Shown: positions 42,772 to 53,912, counted from the first letter of the stretch. The stretch is DNA of 64,000 nucleotides from Erinaceus europaeus (GCF_950295315.1 NC_080165.1:6105320-6169319); one strand, 5' to 3'. Program-made: numbers and translations. The notes: generated by a model not told the origin, from the letters alone.

Positions 42772-42945
42772 TGCTGGTGAGGGCCACGGGGAGCTGACAC
42801 TGTAGAGAGCATACGCTTTACCATGTGTCACGACCTGGGTTCGAACTCCAGTACCACAAAGGAGCACCACGGATGGCGCCAGGGGAAGCCCCTTAGTGGA
42901 GCAGTGTAGTGGTCTATTTCCTCCCGCTATTTGAAATAAAAAGAA
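42772..42945 (+). mobile_element. SINE-D, plus strand
   Basis: CATACGCTTTACCATGTGTC and the B-box GGGTTCGAACTCC; A-rich AAATAAAAAG end. Confidence 0.5.
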
Positions 42946-42953
42946 AATGTCTA

Positions 42954-43206
42954 CCCAGGAGCAGTAGAATAGTACACACACCACAAAACGCAAGGACCAG
43001 CATAAGGATCCTGGTTCAAGCCCCCGGCTCCCCACCTGCAGGGAAGTCGCTTCACGGGTGGTGAAGCAGGTCTGCAGGTGTCTGTCTTTCTCTCCCCCTC
43101 CTCTCTCCGTTTCTCTCTGCCCTATCCAACAATGACATCATTAACAACAATAATAAAACAGCAAGGGCAACAAAAGGGAATAAATAAATATTTTGTAAAA
43201 AAAAAA
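42954..43206 (+). mobile_element. SINE-A, plus strand
   Basis: Head slightly diverged (GCAGTAGAATAGTACACACA), B-box GGTTCAAGCCCCC, tail AATAAATAAATATTTT. A (CA)n follows at 43209-43238. Confidence 0.9.
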
Positions 43207-43207
43207 T

Positions 43208-43241
<34 letters not shown>

Positions 43242-43290
43242 TTAGCATCCCCCCAAAAAGTGTTGCACATGCAGTTAAAAAAAAATGAGC

Positions 43291-43572
43291 AGGGAGTCAG
43301 GCGGTAGCACAGCAGGTTAAGCACAGGTGGCGCAAAGCGCAAGGACCAGCCTAAGGATCCCAGTTCGAGCCCCCGGCTCCCCACCTGCAGGGGAGTCGCT
43401 TCACAGGCGGAGAAGCAGGTCTGCAGGTGTCTGTCTTTCTCTCCCCCTCTCTGTCTTCTCCTCTTCTCTCCATTTCTCTCTGTCCTATCCAACAACGACG
43501 ACATCAATAACAACAATAACTACAACAACAATAAAAAACAACAAGGGCAACAAAAGGGAAAATAAGTAAATA
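43291..43572 (+). mobile_element. SINE-A, plus strand, with TSD
   Basis: Complete, little diverged copy. AAAAAAATGAG at both ends is the likely TSD. Confidence 0.92.
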
Positions 43573-43599
43573 TAAAAAAAATGAGAAAAAAAAAAAGGA

Positions 43600-43950
43600 A
43601 TTTGTTTTTCCATAATAGTCATGCCAAGTGGCCTGAAGTCCTAGAAGCGCTGGACTCTGGGGCTGTGTGCGGGACCTGCTGTGTGCCTGGCCTTCCCAAA
43701 GTGTGCGGCACTGGGCAGGAAGTGCAGCGACTACTCCCACAGCTGTCTGTTTCTTCGCCACGGCTCTCGGCCCAGTGAGTCTCTGTTCTGCAGCTGAGGC
43801 TGTGAACTTTAGTCAGATCCCTGCCCAATCTTGTGGTCTGAGGACCTTTCTGTCTATGTAGCAGGAGGACTTCTACGTAACTCTCCTCTGCCTCATCCCC
43901 AAACCATTTAATGGTTTTGACACACAGAGGATATTTCCAAAATATTTTAT
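43600..43950. other. No recognisable gene or repeat
   Basis: No supported feature. Confidence 0.4.
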
Positions 43951-43951
43951 G

Positions 43952-44264
43952 GGGAAACCAGGCTGTAGCACAGCGGGCTAAGCGCACATGGTGCAAAACG
44001 CAAGGATCCGCACAAGGACCCCGGCTCGAGTCCCCCCTAGGCAACCCTCCCTCTGCGGAGGGGGGTCGCTTCACAGGTGGTGAGGCAGGTCTGCAGCTGT
44101 CTTCCCCTCCTCTCTCTGTTTCTCTCCATCCTATCCAACAGGAATCACAAGATCACAAGGGCAACAAAAATGGGAAAAATAACCTCCAGGAGCAATGGAT
44201 TTGTAGTGCAGGCATTGAGTCCCAGCAATAACCCTGGAGGCAAAAAAAAAAAAAAAAAAAAAAA
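43952..44264 (+). mobile_element. SINE-A long form, plus strand
   Basis: GGCTGTAGCACAGCGGGCTA head, altered body between the promoter and AGGTGGTGAGGCAGGTCTGC, then GCAATAACCCTGGAGGC and about 23 A residues. Confidence 0.9.
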
Positions 44265-44299
44265 CCAACTTTTTCAGTGATTTGTTTGTTTATTTGTTT

Positions 44300-44338
<39 letters not shown>

Positions 44339-44482
44339 AAAGGAGGCACAGAGGAAGGGGGAGAGAGAGACCAGAGTACTGCTCAGCTCTTATATGTGTA
44401 GGTCCTGGAGCTAAAACCAGGACCTCAGAGCCTCAGGCGTGAAAGGATGTTTTGCATAACCATTATGCTATCTCCTCAGCCA
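44300..44482 (-). mobile_element. SINE-C, minus strand, with (GA)n
   Basis: (GA)n at 44302-44335, CAGAGTACTGCTCAGCTCTT, GCCTCAGGCGTGAAAGGATG and ATAACCATTATGCTATCTCC. Confidence 0.85.
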
Positions 44483-44654
44483 AAAGATATTTAAATCACT
44501 TTACCAGTTTTTTTCTTCTGACTGCAACATACATTTTAATTTGAAAATACAGAAAAATATCAAAACATTCATAAGTCTATTAGCTAGTTGGGTGAAATTA
44601 TATTTTCTCACAAACTTGGCTTTGTGGATGGCTCTGTCTCCCCACCCCCACCCC

Positions 44655-44753
44655 TAAGAACACTTAGCTCTGTCTGACGTGGTGTGGAGGACTGAGCCTG
44701 GGACCTTAGAGCCTCAGGAGGGAGTTTGTTCGAAGAACCATTATGCTGCCTTT
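44655..44753 (-). mobile_element. SINE-C fragment, minus strand
   Basis: TTAGAGCCTCAGGAGGGAG and GAACCATTATGCTGCC match the head half of SINE-C. Confidence 0.65.
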
Positions 44754-44799
44754 TTTTGTAAAAAAAAAAAAAATATATATATATATATATATTTATAAA

Positions 44800-45180
44800 A
44801 TAGAAATATTGACAAGATCATAAGATAAGAGGGGTACAACTCCACACAGTTCCCACCACCAGAACTCCGTATCCCATCCCCTCCCCTGACAGCTTTCCTA
44901 TTCTTTATCCCTCTGGGAGCATGGACCCAGGGTCATTGTGGGATGCAGAAGGTGGAAGGTCTGGCTTCTGTAATTGCTTCCCTGCTGAACATGGGCATTG
45001 ACAGGTGGATCCATACTCCCAGCCTGTCTCTCTCTTTCCCTACTAGGGGAAGGCTCTGGGAAAGCAGGGCTCCAGGACACATGGTGGGGTCGTCTGCCCT
45101 GGGAAGTCTGGTTGACATCATGGTAGCATCTGGAACCTGGTGGCTGAAAAAAGAGTTAACATATAAAGCAGAACAAGTTG
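44800..45180 (-). mobile_element. L1-like 3' end, minus strand
   Basis: Complete tail side (ATTGACAAGATCATAAGATA) up to AACATATAAAGCAGAACAAG. A (TA)n lies just left at 44773-44793. It abuts a plus-strand copy of the same family. Confidence 0.75.
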
Positions 45181-46025
45181 TCCTGATATTGGGGCAGCTT
45201 GGAATGTTCCTACTCATGGCCACAGAATGTGAGCTCAGATCTACAGGGATGCAGAGGTCAGACAGGCTCCTAAGCTGAATATGGGCCCCAGATCACATCA
45301 AATCAATGGGGTTTACAGTCAACAATATTTATACCCCTTTCCCATATTAGGGAGCTGCTCTTTTCCTCATCCAGCTTTCTGGTCCTTTTTCCATCCATGA
45401 CATCATCTCCCCAGACAATAACTTGGATCCACTGGCATATCAGATTTCAGGCTCAGGCAAAAAACTAAACAAAATACACACACACACACACACACACACT
45501 AGTGCAGCTACAGTCCCTTTGGAATATAACTAAAATATGCCTACTAGCTATCTACAAAATGGAGGACCCCCTCAACACTTCATCTGCACTATTCCAGCCT
45601 TTAGGTCCATGACTGGTCAACAATTTGTTTGGCTTTGTATGTTCACTCTCTTTTCAGCCACCAGGTTCCCAGATACTAGCAGGATATGACTAGACTTCCC
45701 TGGACAGACAACCCCACCAATGTGCCTTGGAGCTCCACTTCCCCAGAGCCCTGCCCCACTAGGGAAAGAGAGAGACAAGCTGGGAGTATGGATCGACCTG
45801 TCAATGCCCATATTCGGTGGGGAAGCAATTACAGAAGCTAGACCTTCCACCTTCTGCATCCCACAATGACCCTGGGTCCATGCTCCCAGAGGGATAAAGA
45901 ATAGGAAAGCTATCAGGGGAGGGGACGGGATACAGACGTCTGGTGGTGGGAATTGTGTGAAGTTTTACCCCTCTTATCCTATGGTTTTGTCAATGTTTCC
46001 TTTTTATAAATAAAAAATTAAGGAA
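45181..46025 (+). mobile_element. L1-like 3' region, plus strand, with tail
   Basis: The longest copy here, from GATATTGGGGCAGCTTGGAA to TTTTTATAAATAAAAAATTA. Its final ~390 bp are the inverse of 44800-45180, so the locus forms a large imperfect inverted repeat. (CA)n at 45474-45500. No ORF1 or ORF2 sequence. Confidence 0.75.
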
Positions 46026-46049
46026 AAATCGGGACACTCAGGCGTACAA

Positions 46050-46760
46050 GTTCAGTGGTCTACCAGTTGAGCAATTTTCAACAGCTCTATTACATAAAAT
46101 TTACATATATCGTTGACCCATTTTAAGTGTACAATCCAATGACTGCTAACAAGCACGTGGAGCTGTGCAAACATCACATCCCAGTTTTAGGACATTTGCA
46201 ATCGTTCAGCTTGATTCTGCATGCCTGTCTGCTCTCAAGCCCCATGATCACCTCCACAAACCACTGACCTACTTCTTGTCTCCATGCATTTGTTTATGTG
46301 GGTAGTTTTTAGGATCTAGAGTGATAAGATATAGTTTTAAGTATTTTATTTCTTCATTGGATAGAGACAGAGGGAAACTAAGACGGGAGAGAGAGAGAGA
46401 GAGAGAGAGAGATCTGTGGCACTCCTTCAACACTAGTGAAGTTTTCCCCCTCGTAGGCTGGGGACTGGGGGACTTGAACCCAGGTCTTTGCAAATTGTAA
46501 TATACAAGTTTAACCAAGTGTGACACCACCCAGCCCCATGATCAGGTATTTTATATTATTTTCCTGACTTCTCTCACTTGACGTGTTTTTGCACCTTGTT
46601 CATGTTGCAGGGTGTATTAGTAACTTGCTTCTTTTATTTTCAGAATAGTCCTCGATTGCATGGATGGACCATACATTGCTTGTTTATCTATTTATTATTT
46701 GAGAGAAGCTTCGATAGTTTCCACCTTTGGCTACTGTGAATAATGACCTGTCAACATTTA
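46050..46760 (-). mobile_element. Old L1M 3' UTR, minus strand, split by SINE-B
   Basis: GTGTACAATCCAATGACTGC, GAGCTGTGCAAACATCACAT and, after the SINE, TGCATGGATGGACCATACAT and GGCTACTGTGAATAATGA match the 3' UTR of ancient mammalian L1M elements as I know it. Confidence 0.8.
46338..46541 (-). mobile_element. SINE-B, minus strand, inside L1M
   Basis: GTATTTTATTTCTTCATTGG (tail side), (GA)n and CACCACCCAGCCCC head. It splits the L1M relic. Confidence 0.85.
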
Positions 46761-46984
46761 AGCCATCTTAAGAATCATTACTACTCATTGAATATTCTGT
46801 TACAAAATTATAAGATCTCAGGGGCGTCGTTTCACATGGACTTGTATATAACTCATCACACCCACTCGCAAAAGTACAGTGGTCACCACCAGCCCTCACT
46901 AAACATCACAGTTTTCACAGAGTCTAAGAGACAATTTGACTATTATTATTAATTACTTTGCAAGTCCATTTCCTTTCGTTAGCT

Positions 46985-47170
46985 GCATGTAAGTGAAGCT
47001 ACCTGGCAGTTATTTTTCACTTCTCTATTTAATTCACTCAGCACAACTTCATCACCTGTTTTGTCCATTTTCTCCCAAGAGATATAATGCCATCTTTTTC
47101 GTGGCTGAATATATATCCCATAATCTCTCTACCCAATAATCTGTTCATGTGCATTTAGTTAGAGTCTTTC
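46985..47170 (-). mobile_element. Old L1M fragment, minus strand
   Basis: AATGCCATCTTTTTCGTGGC and CCCAATAATCTGTTCATGTG fit the next part of a minus-strand L1M. Confidence 0.6.
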
Positions 47171-47175
47171 TTTTC

Positions 47176-47236
47176 CTCTCTCTCTCTCTCTCTCTTTCTC
47201 TCTTTCACTCTCTCTCTCTGTCTCTCTCTTTCTCCA
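47176..47236. repeat. (TC)n microsatellite
   Basis: Imperfect TC-rich tract. Confidence 0.9.
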
Positions 47237-47349
47237 CTGGGGTAATTTTTATTTCAATGGCTATAATGATATGAGTGACTATATCCTTTCAAATCAGTGG
47301 AGGGGGCGGTCATTTGCTTATTTCTGTTTTGTTTTCCTTTTGATATAAG

Positions 47350-47460
47350 CCTAGGATTGCTACTGCTCAGCTCAGGCTTATAGTGGTGCCGGGGACTTGA
47401 ACCCGAGCCTCGGGTGCTGTAAACATGTAGGCCTGTGGCGCTGCTGCTGTGCTAGCTCCT
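47350..47460 (-). mobile_element. SINE-C/D-like, minus strand
   Basis: TACTGCTCAGCTCAGGCTTA and GGGGACTTGAACCCGAGCC point to a tRNA-derived element; family uncertain. Confidence 0.55.
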
Positions 47461-47479
47461 TGCCTCTGTCTTCCATGGT

Positions 47480-47900
47480 GTCTTTGAGTCATGAACTATT
47501 TCACTGTTGATGAAGTCTGACTTATTGTACTTCTACATCTTGATCTGTGATCTACTTTGAGCTCTGTTTGGATGAATAATGTGAGAGCAATATTTCATCC
47601 ATATTTTTGCAAGTAGATATCCAGTTATCCCAGCACAAATCCCAGCACTGAATGGTTGAGAAGATACTTTGCACTCACTTGCCTTGGTCCCCTTCCCAAA
47701 AGTCAATGGATCCTAGAAGTTTGTTGGTTTAGATTTCATCCTGGTGTCCCCTCCATGTCTTTTTGTATATCAGCCTAACAGTCTTCATGACTGTTACTTT
47801 GACATTGGGAACATTTTTGATTTTTGAAGATGGGAATTTGTTCTTTTTTTACATTTCTCTGCTTTTGTGTTTGTCTGTTCTTACTTACAGTTACCACTTG
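47480..47900 (-). mobile_element. Old L1M fragment, minus strand
   Basis: GCAAGTAGATATCCAGTTAT and GAATGGTTGAGAAGATACTT fit a minus-strand L1M. It is co-linear with 46050-47170 and is probably the same insertion. Confidence 0.65.
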
Positions 47901-48011
47901 ATAGAGGTTTCCTTTCTTTCTTCTTTCCTTCCTTTCTTTTTTTTCTGTTAGTTATCATGCTTGGTTGCTATTAGGACACCCAATACCAGACTCCACTTTA
48001 TCCCTTTTTCT

Positions 48012-48226
48012 TTCTTAAATTTTTATTATCTTTACTTATTGATTGTATAAAGCCTGAAATCAAGAAGGAAAGGGGAGACAGAGAGGGAGAGAGACAGAGA
48101 GACATCTGCAGCACTGCTTCAACACTCACAAAGCTTTAACCCTGCAGATGGGGACAGGGGGCTCGAACCCAGGTCCTTGCACTCTGTAACATGTGCACTC
48201 AGCCAGGTGCACCACCACCCGGCCCC
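48012..48226 (-). mobile_element. SINE-B, minus strand
   Basis: Complete minus copy, head GGGGCCGGGTGGTGGTGC on the minus strand. Confidence 0.92.
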
Positions 48227-48429
48227 ATCTCTCTCTTTTTCTTTTTTTTCACAAGCTCATCTTCATTATATATTTTGGTGTAGAGACTAAGTAGAATGTC
48301 TTATACTGATAGAAAGCTTTTTATTTCTCCCACTATGCATTTTTAAAAAACATTTACTAAGAGGGAAGTGATAAATAGAAGCTTCCAGCAGCACAGTTTG
48401 AAAAGCAGAGAATACTCTTTCATTCACTT

Positions 48430-48645
48430 CTTTAATTTTTTTTTTATTATCTTTATTGGATAGAGGCAGCCAGAAAGTGAGAGGGGAGGAGGAGATAAGA
48501 GAGGGAGAGAGACAGAGAGACACCTGCAGCCCTGCTTCCCCACTCATGAAGCTTTCCCCCTGCAGGTGGGGACCGAGGGCTCAAACCTGGGTCCTTGTAC
48601 TCTGTGACATGTGCGTTCAGCTAGGTACACCATTACCCAGCCTCC
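48430..48645 (-). mobile_element. SINE-B, minus strand
   Basis: Complete copy; T-run tail, GGATAGAGGCAGCCAGAAAG body and GGCTGGGTAATGGTGTACC head. Confidence 0.9.
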
Positions 48646-48789
48646 TCTCCCATCGCTTCCATGTTGATATATGAAGTTCGCTCTCAAGGAGGTGGTTTTC
48701 TGGCTACTTGCTAGATTTCCAAGCCATAACTTACCTAGGGTCCTGAGTTCACAAACTGACACTACAAGAAAAAGTTTATTTGGTGTTTT

Positions 48790-48985
48790 GGTTTCTTTTT
48801 TTGCTTGTTTTAGATAGAAACAGAGGCAGATAGGCAGAGAGAGAGAGAAAGAGAAGAGGGGAGAGAGAGAGAGAGAGAGTTAGAGTACACAGCCCCAAGC
48901 TTCCTTCAGCGCTGTGGGGGCTGGACTGGAATGTGGGTCCTGCCCTCACCACAGCAACACACCGTCCACACACCAGCTATTTCCC
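48790..48985 (-). mobile_element. SINE-D, minus strand, with (GA)n
   Basis: AAGCTTCCTTCAGCGCTGTG and GACTGGAATGTGGGTCCTGC match the copy at 4010. Confidence 0.65.
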
Positions 48986-49183
48986 TGCCCTGTTTGCTTG
49001 TTAGGAAACTCACCTTCGTTGCCCCCTGGGCCACTGTTTCCCCACCAAAGGCCCACTACTTCCAGTCAAAGTATTTTATTCTTCATTTCCCATCACAAAT
49101 TGATAAACCAGATTCCTTTGGTAACTATGTTTGGTTCAAGGGATGACTCGTGGCATTTAGAGATATTAAGATACAGCAAGACT

Positions 49184-49463
49184 TTTTAAAATATATTTAT
49201 TTATTTATTCCCTTTGTGGCCCTTGTTGTTTTATTGTTGTAGTTATTATTGATGTCATTGTTGTTGGATAGGAGAGAGAGAAATGGAGAGAGGAGGGGAA
49301 GACAGAGAGGGGGAGAGAAAGACAGACACCTGCAGACCTGCTTCACCACCTGTGAAGCGACTTCCCTCCAGGTGGGGAGCCGGGGGCTTGAACCGGGATC
49401 CTTAAGCGGTCCTTGTGCTTTGTACCACCTGCGTTTAACCCTCTGTGTTACCGCCCAACTCCC
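49184..49463 (-). mobile_element. SINE-A, minus strand, with TSD
   Basis: Complete short form. CAGCAAGAC occurs at both junctions. Confidence 0.93.
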
Positions 49464-49469
49464 TCAGCA

Positions 49470-49791
49470 AGACGTTTTAAGGCAAAGCAGGCCCATTATC
49501 CAGGTGAGTCGTTTTTCCAGTCCTAAAATGACATTTGAGAATATTACTACAAGGAGCCTATAAAACTCTGTGAGGCTGCAGGGCAGCGGCTCAGCCTGTA
49601 GGACATGAGCCTTCCAGCTGTGGTCTGCGTCTGGTCATCTGCAGCACGATGTGAGAGCATCACGGTGATCTGGTGTCTGTCACTCCCACTCTCTCCTACC
49701 ATCGAGAGTGTACAAAAGACAGAATTGGCTCGGTTAGCTAAGTGCATGCATTTACAAGGCACTTAGTTTGTTCCCTGGCACCCCATTTAAA
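49470..49791. other. Unassigned; possible old tRNA-like fragments
   Basis: GGCTCGGTTAGCTAAGTGCA and GTTCCCTGGCACCCC look tRNA-like but have no second copy here. Confidence 0.35.
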
Positions 49792-50056
49792 AAGAAGAAG
49801 AAGGGGAGGAGGAGGAAGAAGAAGAGGAAGAAGGAGAAGGAGAAGGAGGAGGAGGAGGAGGAGGAGGGGAAGGGGAAGAGGAAGAGGCAGAAGAAGAAGA
49901 AGAAGAAGAAGAAGAAGAAGAAGAAGAAGAAGAAGGAGAAGGAGAAGGAGAAGGAGAAGGAGAAGGAGAAGGAGAAGGAGAAGGAGAAGGAGAAGGAGAA
50001 GGAGAAGGAGAAGGAGAAGGAGAAGGAGAAGGAGAAGAAGAAGAAGTAGAAGAAGA
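49792..50056. repeat. GAA/GGAGAA purine tract
   Basis: About 265 bp almost without pyrimidines on the plus strand. The centre is a regular (GGAGAA)n at about 49935-50035, flanked by (GAA)n. Long frames here code only Arg/Lys/Glu and are not genes. Confidence 0.97.
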
Positions 50057-50348
50057 AGAAGGGGTAGAGGTAGTGCAGCAGGTTAAGCGAACATGGTGCG
50101 AGGCTCAATGACTGGCCTAAGGATCCTGGTTTGAGCCCCCGGCTCCCCACCTGCAGGGGAGTCGCTTCACAGGTGGTGAAGCAGGTCTGCAGGTGTCTGT
50201 CTTTCTCTCCCCCCTCTCTGTCTTTCCCTCCTCTCTCCATTTCTCTCTGTCCTATCCAACAGCAACAGCAACAAAATAGGAAAAAATGGCCACAGGATTC
50301 ATAGTGCAGGTACGGAGCCTCAACAATAACCCTGGAGGCAAAAAAAGG
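50057..50348 (+). mobile_element. SINE-A long form, plus strand, between two purine tracts
   Basis: AGAGGTAGTGCAGCAGGTTA head, body, and AACAATAACCCTGGAGGC end. Both flanks are purine-rich. Confidence 0.92.
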
Positions 50349-50590
50349 AGGAGGAGGAGGAGGAAGAGAAGGAGGAGGAGATTGAGGAAGAGGAAGAGGA
50401 GAAGGAGGAGGAGGAGGAGATTGAAGAGGAGGACAAAGAGAAGGAGAAGGAGGTGGAGATTGAGGAGGAGGAAGAGGAGGAGGAAGAGGAGGAGAAGGAG
50501 GAGAAGGAGATTGAGGAGGAAGAGGAGGAGAGGAAGAGAAGGAAGAGGAGAAGGAGGAAGAAGAGAAGGAGGTGATAAGAGGAAGGAGAA
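50349..50590. repeat. GGA/GAAGGA purine tract with GATTGA interruptions
   Basis: About 240 bp of imperfect GAG/GAA triplets that start where the SINE-A tail should be, so it probably grew from that tail. Confidence 0.95.
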
Positions 50591-50616
50591 TCTGTGACCA
50601 GAAATAAAGACAATAA

Positions 50617-52975
50617 CAGCCAGGCTCTTTTCACAGTGCTAGATGGAATAAAGACTCGTCACCCGACCTGTGCTGGATTAGCACAGTCAACGGCCAAGCC
50701 TTTCCCGCTACGAGACAAGTTCTCAAGATCTTCCCGCACAGTCATCACCGCCCAGCTATCATCCACATTGGTCTCCAGCTCCCACTGATTCTGTGCTCAG
50801 AGAAACTAAGATGGAACTTTCGGAAAGCAAACTGGCGTCTGTTCAGTGATCTTACCAACAAATCTATTCCTGCAATTCCAATTAACTCTATCCCCTCTGA
50901 AGATTCCTACAGGCACTTCCACCAAGCCATCTTCAAAGCAGCTTCCCAAGCCATTCCTCGTGGGAGACGTGCTAACTATACGCCTTGTCTTGATGCTGAA
51001 TGCGAGCAACTACTAAAGCAGTATGATGAGTCGGGCGACCCAGATGTGGCTGACCATCTCATTGCCTCCCTGGATGCAGCACGCCAAGCCCACTGGCAAC
51101 AACTCACGGAAAGTCTGAACTTCACCCACTCAAGTAGGAAGGCCTGGAAGCTTCTTCACAGACTGGGTGCCGGTAGCCAACCCTCTCCCGTCTCCCATCC
51201 TCCCATATCTCCAAACTCAGTGGCCAGTCACCTAACTCAAGTTGGACGTGCTAAGATCGACCCAGTCTGGAAAAGAGAAATTTCCCATGAGTGGTCATCC
51301 CACTTCCGGTTATCTTGTCCATCTCCAAAACTCTCTCCCTTTACACTGTCTGAACTGGAAGACACTTTGAAGAGGGTTAAACCGGGAACAGCTGCTGGCT
51401 ATGAAAGCATCACCCCAGAACTCATTCTTAACCTGGGCCCCACAGCAAAGAAGTGGCTCGCTTCATCCCTGTCCCACATCTTGGAATCCGAATCTATGCC
51501 CAAAATTTGGTGTCATGCGAAGATTATAGCGGTTTTGAAACCAAAGAAAGACCCAACACTGGCCGCCAGCTATAGACCAATTTCTCTCCTCTCCGTGTGT
51601 TACAAACTCCTTGAGAGGCTGCTTCTGTCACGTATTTCTCATGTTACAGAGAAATTCCTATCACCCGCCCAAGCTGGTTTCCACCCAGGAAGATCTACCT
51701 GCAAACAAGCCCTGGCCCTCTCAACTTACATTGAAAATGGATTCCAGAAGAATTTAAAGACGGGTGCTGTCTTTGTTGATCTCACAGCAGCCTATGACAC
51801 GGTCTGGCACCGTGGTCTCCTAGTCAAGATTTCAAGATGCCTGCCTCCATGGGTGGCCAACACTATATCGTTTCTTCTCTAAAACAGAAGATTCCGGGTG
51901 CATCTGGGTAACAAGTCTAGCAGATGGAGACTTGTCTCAAGTGGCCTCCCCCAGGGCTCCTACGCTATTTAATATTTACATCAGTGACCTCCCAGAAACT
52001 TCTTCAAGGAAGTTCATCTATGCCGATGACATCTGCTGTGCAATTCAGGCATCCAAGTTTGACATCCTTGAGGAAACACTCACGAAAGACATGTCTCTGA
52101 TATCTGATTACTGTAAAAAATGGCGACTAATCTCTAGCACTGCAAAAACGGTATCATCTGTTTTCCATCTACACCATGTCTCGGCCTCGTGTGAGCTTAA
52201 TGTGCAGCTTGGCGGTACGAGAATCTGGCATGAAGCCCAGCCAGTCTATCTTGGCGTTACTCTCGATCGCACTCTGTCATTTCACAAACATCTCATAAAA
52301 ACTGCAGCAAAGGTGGGCGCGAGGAATCACATCATTGCAAGACTGGCCAGCTCCTCATGGGGCGCGAGCGCTTCCACACTACGATCATCCTCTCTGGCAT
52401 TATGCTATTCCACTGCAGAATACTGTGCCCAGTATGGTTCCGTAGCCCCCATGTCCACTTGGTTGATTCCAAATTATATTCCTCCATGAGGATCATTTCT
52501 GGAACCATCCGTTCCACCCCGGTCCCATGGCTGCCAGTTCTTAGCAACATCGCCCCGCCAGATATCATCTAAGTTCATTTCCCGCGTCTATGCTCGACCG
52601 GACCTGCCAATATGCGCGGAGATCTTCACCCACCCTGTCCAACGCTTGACGTCTCGTCACCCAATCTGGTCCCCTACGCCTACACTGAACTTCTCTGTTC
52701 CAGACTCTTGAAAACAGAATTGGCAGTCAGCTGAGGTAAAGAACAAACACCTCATCACAGACCCCTGCGAGCGTCAACCCGGCTTTGACCTAGCACGTTA
52801 TGATCGGGCCCTCCTCAATCGCTATCGAACAGGCCATGGCCGGTGTGCCGCTATGTTCCATCGCTGGGGAGCCAGAGACGACCCGAACTGCCCCTGCGGC
52901 TCCAGACAGACTATGACCCACATAGTCAACGACTGCCACCTCTCCAGATTCAAAGGAGGTCTCGAAACTTGACAT
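50617..52975 (+). pseudogene. Vingi endonuclease/reverse transcriptase ORF, broken
   Basis: The original protein nicks target DNA and copies element RNA into it. From 50617 one frame stays open: an endonuclease C-terminus (DLCWIS, HRPAIIHIGL, RWNFRKANW), a linker, then RT fingers and palm with PISLLSVCYKLLERLL, QAGFHPGRSTC and FVDLTAAYDTVWH, where the D of DLTAAYD is catalytic. This frame ends in a TAA at 51880-51882. The same frame resumes (GLPQGS), then shifts near 51960, and the second frame carries YADD (52019-52030), the catalytic pair of RT motif C. A further shift occurs near 52437, a stop at 52570-52572, and more breaks follow. The C-terminus retains a Cys/His cluster CPCGS...MTHIVNDC around 52890-52940. 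No RNase H domain seen. At least four breaks make it inactive. Confidence 0.88.
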
Positions 52976-53035
52976 CAGGCTCAACCTGACGCTGTTGACT
53001 GGCTACGGAAGAAGGGCAAACGCTAGAAGAAAAAG
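50617..53035 (+). mobile_element. Vingi-type non-LTR retrotransposon, 5' truncated, with TSD
   Basis: A 2.42-kb insertion flanked by AAGACAATAA at 50607-50616 and 53036-53045. It starts inside the endonuclease part of the ORF and runs to the characteristic end GGGCAAACGCTAGAAGAA with a short GAA-type tail instead of plain poly-A. The same 3' end recurs at 58480 and 63726. The reverse transcriptase and C-terminal sequence belong to the Ingi-related Vingi type known from hedgehogs; this rests on memory of the family and not on a search. 5' truncation and a TSD fit target-primed reverse transcription. Confidence 0.88.
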
Positions 53036-53045
53036 AAGACAATAA

Positions 53046-53688
53046 TTTAAAAAATGTAATTAAATTCTAAGTGTGGAGTGTCAAAAGCTCAGTTCAATTA
53101 GCCCAACCTGGAAAGAATTCAGGGGGCTAGGAATTTCCCCCAAACCCCAGTCACCATCCCTGTGCCTACTAGAAAATTCCTGTGTGAAATATTAGGCATC
53201 TCCCTTTCCACACATGGCAGAGATGCGGTAACAAGACCAATTTGCTATGCTGGAACCGAATGAAAATCCCCCTCTATTCCGCCACCACCAATGAAAACCG
53301 AAGATAGTTCCATTTCTTGCATTTACTCTACATTGGAATGTCTGACTTGCTAAAATATGAGTGTGTGTGTGTGATGTTTTAATCATTCTAATCTTATCTA
53401 TATAAGCTTCCTTTTCTGAAAGTAATAGGTTTATTCTAAATCAAATAAGAAGTCAGGTTAGGAAATTGTTGTCTTGAAGAGCAGTGGTAGTTTGGGGCTG
53501 GTTAGCCTTATTTGGAAACATACAAAAAAGCCATTGCTAGGTTCTGTGTGTCTGTACGCCTGAGGAAAATGACACTAGTTTACAGATTCTATGATTTATT
53601 AAGAAATTTTGGTTTTATCTAACTCCTTTAGTACCCTGTTTTTATCCTAAGCATTTTCCCACAAACAGAAATCATTATTTTTCTGAAA
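53046..53688. other. No recognisable gene or repeat
   Basis: AT-leaning unassigned sequence with a short (GT)n near 53360. Confidence 0.45.
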
Positions 53689-53843
53689 GGACTAACAGTT
53701 ATTATTATCTTTTGTTTTTATTTTATTTTGATGACTTACTCTCACTGGGTGTTGTTATTATTAGTTTTTGGACTAAGAGTTATTATCTTTGGTTTTTATT
53801 TTATTTTGATGACTTACTCTCACTGGGTGTTGTTGTTGTTTTT
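53689..53843. repeat. ~78-bp tandem duplication
   Basis: Two adjacent units beginning GGACTAA.AGTTATTAT and sharing GATGACTTACTCTCACTGGG (53689-53769 and 53770-53843). Confidence 0.9.
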
Positions 53844-53912
53844 TGTTCCTGGGTAGAAGATCATTTTTTAGCTTCAGATTAGAATGTCCCAAAATAAATG
53901 CTGTTTAAAAGA

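Noticed and set aside
44800..46025. A DNA transposon with long terminal inverted repeats
   Set aside because: The arms end in A-rich LINE-type tails, the copies elsewhere occur singly, and no TSD brackets the pair; two L1-like copies are a simpler account.
49742..50634. Arg/Lys/Glu-rich and Phe/Ser-rich frames
   Set aside because: Triplet purine repeats read in several frames.
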